Below the pieces are notes generated by a model. It worked only from the letters and a program-made list of their open reading frames with translations. It searched no databases and was not told the DNA's origin. This document shows, piece after piece, positions 60,294 through 64,000 of a DNA stretch of 64,000 bases (the stretch's first letter is position 1; each line of letters starts with the position of its first letter). Location: the NCBI GenBank assembly GCA_036703315.1, contig DATNPH010000196.1, forward strand, positions 11,139 to 75,138, given 5' to 3'. The DNA comes from DATNPH01 sp036703315 (GTDB lineage: Bacteria > Cyanobacteriota > Cyanobacteriia > Cyanobacteriales > Coleofasciculaceae). A program made the position numbers and the translations under genes.

Positions 60294-60797
60294 ATGAGAA
60301 AAATTATGATTGGGGTCATGGGACCGGGGGATGGGGCATCAGAATCTGACTGCGTCAATGCCTATGAACTGGGCAAACTGATTGCTCAAGAAGGATGGGT
60401 GTTGTTGACGGGCGGTAGGAATGCTGGTGTGATGGACGCGGCAAGTACTGGAGCAAAAGCAGCAAATGGTCTTACCGTCGGTATCCTACCTACTGCTGAT
60501 GATAGCGCCATCTCTAATGCTGTCGATATCGTCATTATCACGGGGATGGGCAATGCTCGAAATAATGTCAATGTCCTCTCCAGTGATGTTGTGATTGCCT
60601 GTGGCATGGGTGCTGGTACAGCTTCTGAAGTAGCACTGGCTATCAAGGCAAACAAATCAGTTATTTTATTAAGCGACCATCAAGATAGCGAACGTTTTTT
60701 TACAAGCTTATCAGCTACAACTGTATTCATCGCTAAAACACCAGTAGCTGCTATTAAATTCGTCAAAAATCTGATAATTCAGCAACGGGAACCTTGA
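60294..60797 (+). CDS. SLOG-superfamily protein (TIGR00725-like)
   Basis: 167-aa Rossmann-type protein of the LOG/DprA-related SLOG group. MRKIMIGVMGPGDGAS starts the fold; the nucleotide loop is LLTGGRNAGVMDAASTGAKAA; the second loop GMGAGTASEVALAIK takes the place of the PGGxGTxxE motif of cytokinin-activating LOG, differing at the Pro-Gly. Such proteins bind nucleotides or related signals; the exact activity is unknown. Neighbours do not suggest a pathway. Confidence 0.85.
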   Translation: MRKIMIGVMGPGDGASESDCVNAYELGKLIAQEGWVLLTGGRNAGVMDAASTGAKAANGLTVGILPTADDSAISNAVDIVIITGMGNARNNVNVLSSDVVIACGMGAGTASEVALAIKANKSVILLSDHQDSERFFTSLSATTVFIAKTPVAAIKFVKNLIIQQREP

Positions 60798-60884
60798 GCT
60801 AAAGTTTAGAATGTTTAACTTATATATATATAGTCATAAAATCATTTGTAAGATAATTTTGTTTTAAATATCCAGGAGTATTTA

Positions 60885-62684
60885 GTGTCAAGTAAACAAC
60901 CGATTAAAAAGAAACTAATAACCAATAGAATTTTTTGTAGAATTAATCAATTTTATAGGCAAAAAATATTATTGATATTAATCACAATAATCTTTATAAG
61001 AATAATTGCTGGAAATGTTGTTGCTCAGGATACAGCAATTTATGGCAATCAATCCATCTTTCATCCGATTCAATCTCAAAATGGCATGGTGGCTTCCCAG
61101 GAACGCCTTGCCACTGAAGCAGGTTTACAGGTTTTAAAAGAGGGTGGTAATGCTGTAGATGCTGCCGTAACTATTGGGTTCACTTTAGCTGTTACTTTGC
61201 CTCGTGCTGGCAACATTGGCGGAGGCGGTTTTATGCTGGTACATCTAGCTAAGTCTAACGAAACTTTTGTCATAGACTATCGGGAAAAAGCACCGAAAGC
61301 GGCATCTCATGATATGTTTCTCAAGCCTAACGGTGAACCTGAGCCAGAAAAGTCTCAATATAGTTATTTGGCTGTTGGTGTTCCTGGAACTGTGGCTGGG
61401 TTGGCAATGGCGCTAGAAAAGTCTGGCACGATTTCTTTAGAACGTGCCTTAAAACCAGCTATTGATTTAGCAGAAAAAGGCTTTCCTATTAGTGAAGAGT
61501 TGCACAATAATCTTGTTAGAGCTAAAAAACGCATGCAGGCTTCCCCTGCTAGTATGGCAATCTTTTATAAGGAAGGCGGTGTTCCTTACGAAGTAGGGGA
61601 AATTCTCGTTCAAAAAGATTTAGCACAAAGCTTGAGACGGATTGCTAAAGAGGGAAGTGCAGCTTTTTATAAAGGTGCGATCGCAGACGCTATTGTTGCT
61701 GATATGAAAATCCATGGAGGCTTGATTACCAAAGAAGATTTAGCGGTTTATAAAGCTGTAAGACGCGATGCCATTCATGGCACGTATCGAGGATATGACA
61801 TTTACTCGATGCCCCTTCCGAGTTCGGGTGGAGTTCATTTAATACAGATTCTCAACTTATTAGAACCATTCCCAATTAATTCCCTTGGACATAACACAGC
61901 ACAAACAATTCATCTCATGGCAGAAAGCATGAAGCTTGCTTATGCTGACCGCTCCAAATTTTTAGGGGATTCTGATTTTGTTCCCGTACCTGTTGCTGGT
62001 TTAATTTCCAAAAGTTATGCAGATGAGTTACGCAAGACAATTGACCCCAATTTTGCCACCCCCAGTAATAAAATTCTTCCAGGAAATCCCAGCAAATTTG
62101 CCAAAAGTATCGATACTACCCATTATTCAGTAATGGATAAATATGGAAATGCGGTTGCTAATACCTATACCTTAAACTTTGATTTCGGAACCAAATTTAC
62201 TGTTGCGGGAACAGGAATTCTTCTAAACAATGAAATGGATGACTTCTCTTCTAAACCCGGTGCGCCGAATGCTTTTGGTTTGATCAGTGGAGAATTGAAT
62301 GCGATCGCACCTGAGAAAAGAATGCTCAGCTCAATGACACCCACCATTGTAATGAAACAAGGAAAGCCTTTCCTCGTCACTGGCTCTCCAGGCGGTAGTA
62401 GAATCATCACAACTACCTTACAAATAGTTATGAACGTGATCGATCATGGAATGAACATTGCAGGAGCAACCAATGCCGTCCGAGTCCACCACCAATGGCT
62501 ACCCGATCAACTTCAGGTGGAACAAGGTCTCAGTGGTGATACTATACGTTTATTAACGGAGAAGGGGCATAAGGTTGCAGTTAGAGAGACAATGGGCAGT
62601 ACTCAAAGTATTATGCATACTGACAATGTTTTCTCCGGTGCTTCTGACCCTCGTAGACCTGGTGCTCTAACTCTAGGTTATTAA
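60885..62684 (+). CDS. ggt: gamma-glutamyltransferase (gamma-glutamyl transpeptidase)
   Basis: Ntn-hydrolase that cleaves gamma-glutamyl bonds of glutathione in the periplasm. It begins at GTG 60885 with AGGAG eight bases upstream. A signal/anchor lies at about 28-47 (ILLILITIIFIRIIAGNVVA). It self-cleaves before Thr411 (D-TTHYSVMDKYGNAV), giving large and small subunits. Substrate motifs include NIGGGGFMLVH, IDYREKAP, LPSSGGVHLIQILN, NNEMDDFSSKPG and GSPGGSRIITT. 599 aa is normal. Monocistronic by spacing. Confidence 0.96.
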   Translation: MSSKQPIKKKLITNRIFCRINQFYRQKILLILITIIFIRIIAGNVVAQDTAIYGNQSIFHPIQSQNGMVASQERLATEAGLQVLKEGGNAVDAAVTIGFTLAVTLPRAGNIGGGGFMLVHLAKSNETFVIDYREKAPKAASHDMFLKPNGEPEPEKSQYSYLAVGVPGTVAGLAMALEKSGTISLERALKPAIDLAEKGFPISEELHNNLVRAKKRMQASPASMAIFYKEGGVPYEVGEILVQKDLAQSLRRIAKEGSAAFYKGAIADAIVADMKIHGGLITKEDLAVYKAVRRDAIHGTYRGYDIYSMPLPSSGGVHLIQILNLLEPFPINSLGHNTAQTIHLMAESMKLAYADRSKFLGDSDFVPVPVAGLISKSYADELRKTIDPNFATPSNKILPGNPSKFAKSIDTTHYSVMDKYGNAVANTYTLNFDFGTKFTVAGTGILLNNEMDDFSSKPGAPNAFGLISGELNAIAPEKRMLSSMTPTIVMKQGKPFLVTGSPGGSRIITTTLQIVMNVIDHGMNIAGATNAVRVHHQWLPDQLQVEQGLSGDTIRLLTEKGHKVAVRETMGSTQSIMHTDNVFSGASDPRRPGALTLGY

Positions 62685-62710
62685 GTTCTAGCCCTTTTTG
62701 AATCTCTCAG

Positions 62711-62754
62711 TGGGTGACCAGGGACTCGAACCCTGAACCAATGGATTAAGAGTC
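62711..62754 (-). other. 3' fragment of a tRNA-Lys(CTT) gene, probable attachment site
   Basis: On the reverse strand the sequence from GGACTCTTAATCCATTGG to CCTGGTCACCCA is the anticodon loop (CTT), variable region, T-arm (CAGGG-TTCGAGT-CCCTG) and 3' acceptor strand of a tRNA-Lys. The 5' half is absent: no matching GGGTGAC lies upstream (62755-62830). A tRNA 3' end cut at the anticodon stem is the standard att site of tyrosine-recombinase elements. Confidence 0.8.
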
Positions 62755-62771
62755 CTCAGGGAAGAAAGGCT

Positions 62772-62796
62772 CAATTGCCCGGTTCTAGGGCAATTG
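62772..62796. repeat. 9-bp inverted repeat next to the tRNA fragment
   Basis: CAATTGCCC (62772-62780) and GGGCAATTG (62788-62796) with a 7-base loop, 18 bases from the tRNA fragment. Just beyond are two copies of TTCTTGCTT-TAA (62812-62834), which may be recombinase arm sites. Confidence 0.6.
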
Positions 62797-62935
62797 GCGG
62801 TATCACAGGTTTTCTTGCTTAATTCTTGCTTTAATCATTGGGGTCAATGGCAACTCTTTCGGGTGAGTGTGCCAGTGAACAGCAGCGGACTGATTAACTG
62901 TCACAGCTTGTACTACTGGCGATAAGCACAAGATT

Positions 62936-63886
62936 TTAAGGTGTGGTGGGTGTAGCGGGATTATCTGGGCGATTGAGTTGCACCATCACTGTCGCCTCTT
63001 GGCTTGTTGCTGCATGATGCGCTCTATTTGCCATGCTGTTCTGAGCGTAATAAGAATCCATTGAAGACGTGAGCACGTAGCCGCCCTCCTGGACAGCCTC
63101 AAAAAACTCTTCAAAGAATTCTTCCACAAAGTTTTTAAGAAATTTATTATCGATACTCTCAACGAACTCTTCCCATTTAAGAGCAAAGCTCCAAGGTTTG
63201 CGCTTGTTTTGAGCTTTTAAGGCATCTCTACCTTTTTTATTCTTATTCGCCATGTCTTGAGTCCATTCCTTATCAGCTACCTTTTTAGCAATATCTGCAT
63301 CGCTTAAATAGATAGCATCCGGGTTCAAACCTATTGCCGTTCGGAGTGCTTTGTAAGCCCAGGTAAAAAGGTATCTTGTCCCCAATTGGAACCCGACTCG
63401 GATTACCGCTGCCGCATTTGAGGATATTTCTTCTAATGCCTCTTCTCCAAATTCATTGAGCGCGTGCACGGCTAGCGCTTCATTAAAGGAAAAAATAATT
63501 GCTCCCCCTACAGCTCCCACTGTGATAAATCCTAGGGCGTTGCCGAGTGCTCCACCCAGTGTTCCACCAAAGGATTCAAGCGCTGTAGCCAAATTTTTAT
63601 CCAGGTCTTCGTCGCTGGCGGCCCAGTTGAAGCGCCAAATAAACTGCACAGCCGAACAGACCCATCCCCAGATAGTGGATAAAGCCCATTGGGCGATCCC
63701 GAATACTGATTTAAATAAGAATCCAAAAAAACGCCCAGCTGTGTCCAAGAGAAATCCAATTACACCGCCATCTGAATTTTTGATTTCCTTATATTGTTTG
63801 GTAGCAATTCGCTTAATTCCACCAGGAGTTACTTTTTGTCTAATAGCTCTACTTGCCAAATCTCCAACCTTAATGTCTAACCCCAT
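62936..63886 (-). CDS. hypothetical protein with amphipathic and glycine-rich hydrophobic regions (316 aa)
   Basis: Not recognised. The start ATG at 63886 overlaps the previous stop by one base (TAATG) and is preceded by GGAGG. Residues about 43-90 contain hydrophobic aromatic stretches (VIGFLLDTAGRFFGFLFKSV, QWALSTIWGWVCSAVQFIW), followed by a Gly-rich segment (GGTLGGALGNALGFITVGAV, about 108-130), both candidate membrane or pore-forming parts. The C-terminal half is charged and helical with an acidic cluster (NFVEEFFEEFFEAVQEGG) and a Pro/Thr tail. No signal peptide. It is the element-side gene closest to the tRNA fragment. It could be a phage structural, toxin or membrane protein; none is proven. 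Confidence 0.8.
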   Translation of the reverse strand: MGLDIKVGDLASRAIRQKVTPGGIKRIATKQYKEIKNSDGGVIGFLLDTAGRFFGFLFKSVFGIAQWALSTIWGWVCSAVQFIWRFNWAASDEDLDKNLATALESFGGTLGGALGNALGFITVGAVGGAIIFSFNEALAVHALNEFGEEALEEISSNAAAVIRVGFQLGTRYLFTWAYKALRTAIGLNPDAIYLSDADIAKKVADKEWTQDMANKNKKGRDALKAQNKRKPWSFALKWEEFVESIDNKFLKNFVEEFFEEFFEAVQEGGYVLTSSMDSYYAQNSMANRAHHAATSQEATVMVQLNRPDNPATPTTP

Positions 63887-64000
63887 TAAGTTTGCCCTCC
63901 TTCTGGATTTCTAAGCTTAATCACACGCGGTCTTTGCCCGTAAGGTTCTCCATAAGGATTAGATGGATTATCAATTCCCGTATAGGTGATGAATCCTTTT
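63886..64000 (-). CDS. C-terminal part of a hypothetical protein (partial at window edge)
   Basis: Reverse-strand frame running off the right edge. The visible C-terminus is GFITYTGIDNPSNPYGEPYG then QRPRVIKLRNPEGGQT, ending at TAA 63886-63888, which shares a base with the ATG of the 316-aa gene, so the two are translationally coupled. The Pro/Asn/Gly/Tyr-rich tail suggests an extended or structural region. No family recognised from 37 residues. Confidence 0.75.
   Translation of the reverse strand, partial: KGFITYTGIDNPSNPYGEPYGQRPRVIKLRNPEGGQT

Noticed and set aside
62711..62790. Complete tRNA-Lys gene
   Set aside because: Only the 3' half is present; the D-arm and 5' acceptor strand are absent upstream, so it is a fragment.

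Overview
The window is chromosomal DNA of a cyanobacterium. It encodes PsbO (photosystem II), CrtR (beta-carotene hydroxylase), an orange carotenoid protein with a C-terminal-domain homologue, a COP23-type protein, a LabA-type NYN protein and a group 3 (SigF-like) sigma factor. The HIP1 octamer GCGATCGC and shorter GCGATCG forms occur throughout. Heptad tandem repeats and long hairpin repeats point to a filamentous or large-genome lineage such as Coleofasciculus/Microcoleus or Nostocales relatives, but the sequence alone does not fix the genus.

Layout. 0-7.3 kb: truncated phosphohexomutase gene, a small conserved gene, psbO, sigF, a proline-rich lipoprotein with a PilP/GspC-like tail, a small gene and hisS. 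7.3-20.2 kb: a large acidic hypothetical protein, a small secreted protein with a structured leader, LptC, LabA-like, metG, an acyltransferase/hydrolase pair, COP23, crtR and a frameshifted cyanate hydratase. 20.3-32.4 kb: a signalling block with one REC-PAS-GAF-GAF histidine kinase, two sister kinases with a shared SHDLKAPLRAI transmitter, an Rcp1-like receiver, a NarL-type regulator, and a PP2C phosphatase/anti-sigma-kinase pair of the partner-switching type. 32.6-38.9 kb: CTDH and OCP (photoprotection), queG, a HAD phosphatase, a conserved small gene, crcB and mgtE. 39-49.5 kb: a surface-polysaccharide island with a two-domain GT2, a DPM1-like GT2, a STELLO/DUF288 protein, a YfhO-like membrane protein, an ABC-2 exporter pair (Wzm/Wzt type) and a GlfT2-like glycosyltransferase in visibly AT-rich DNA. 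49.7-54.9 kb: a plastic stretch with two genes sharing an N-terminal membrane module (one a WD40 protein), a fragment of a giant AAA-ATPase kinase, a small membrane protein, hspA and a stub of dnaK. 54.9-62.7 kb: Ppx/GppA, UbiA, MltA, a CDF metal exporter with a natural His tag and an SmtB/ArsR-type operator, an SLOG protein and gamma-glutamyltransferase. 62.7-64 kb: a 3' fragment of a tRNA-Lys gene followed by two overlapping genes of unknown function, which look like the edge of an integrated element.

Decay is a recurring theme: cynS (single-base insertion), the AAA-kinase fragment, the dnaK stub, a glycosyltransferase relic at 45.8-46.0 kb, and several palindromic repeats, one inside the lptC signal-peptide region. 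No intact insertion sequence, CRISPR array or complete tRNA/rRNA gene was found. The best candidates for undescribed biology are the edge-of-element genes at 62.7-64 kb, the shared N-terminal module of the WD40 pair, the bacterial STELLO plus GlfT2-like polysaccharide cluster, and the structured leader at 11.09 kb.
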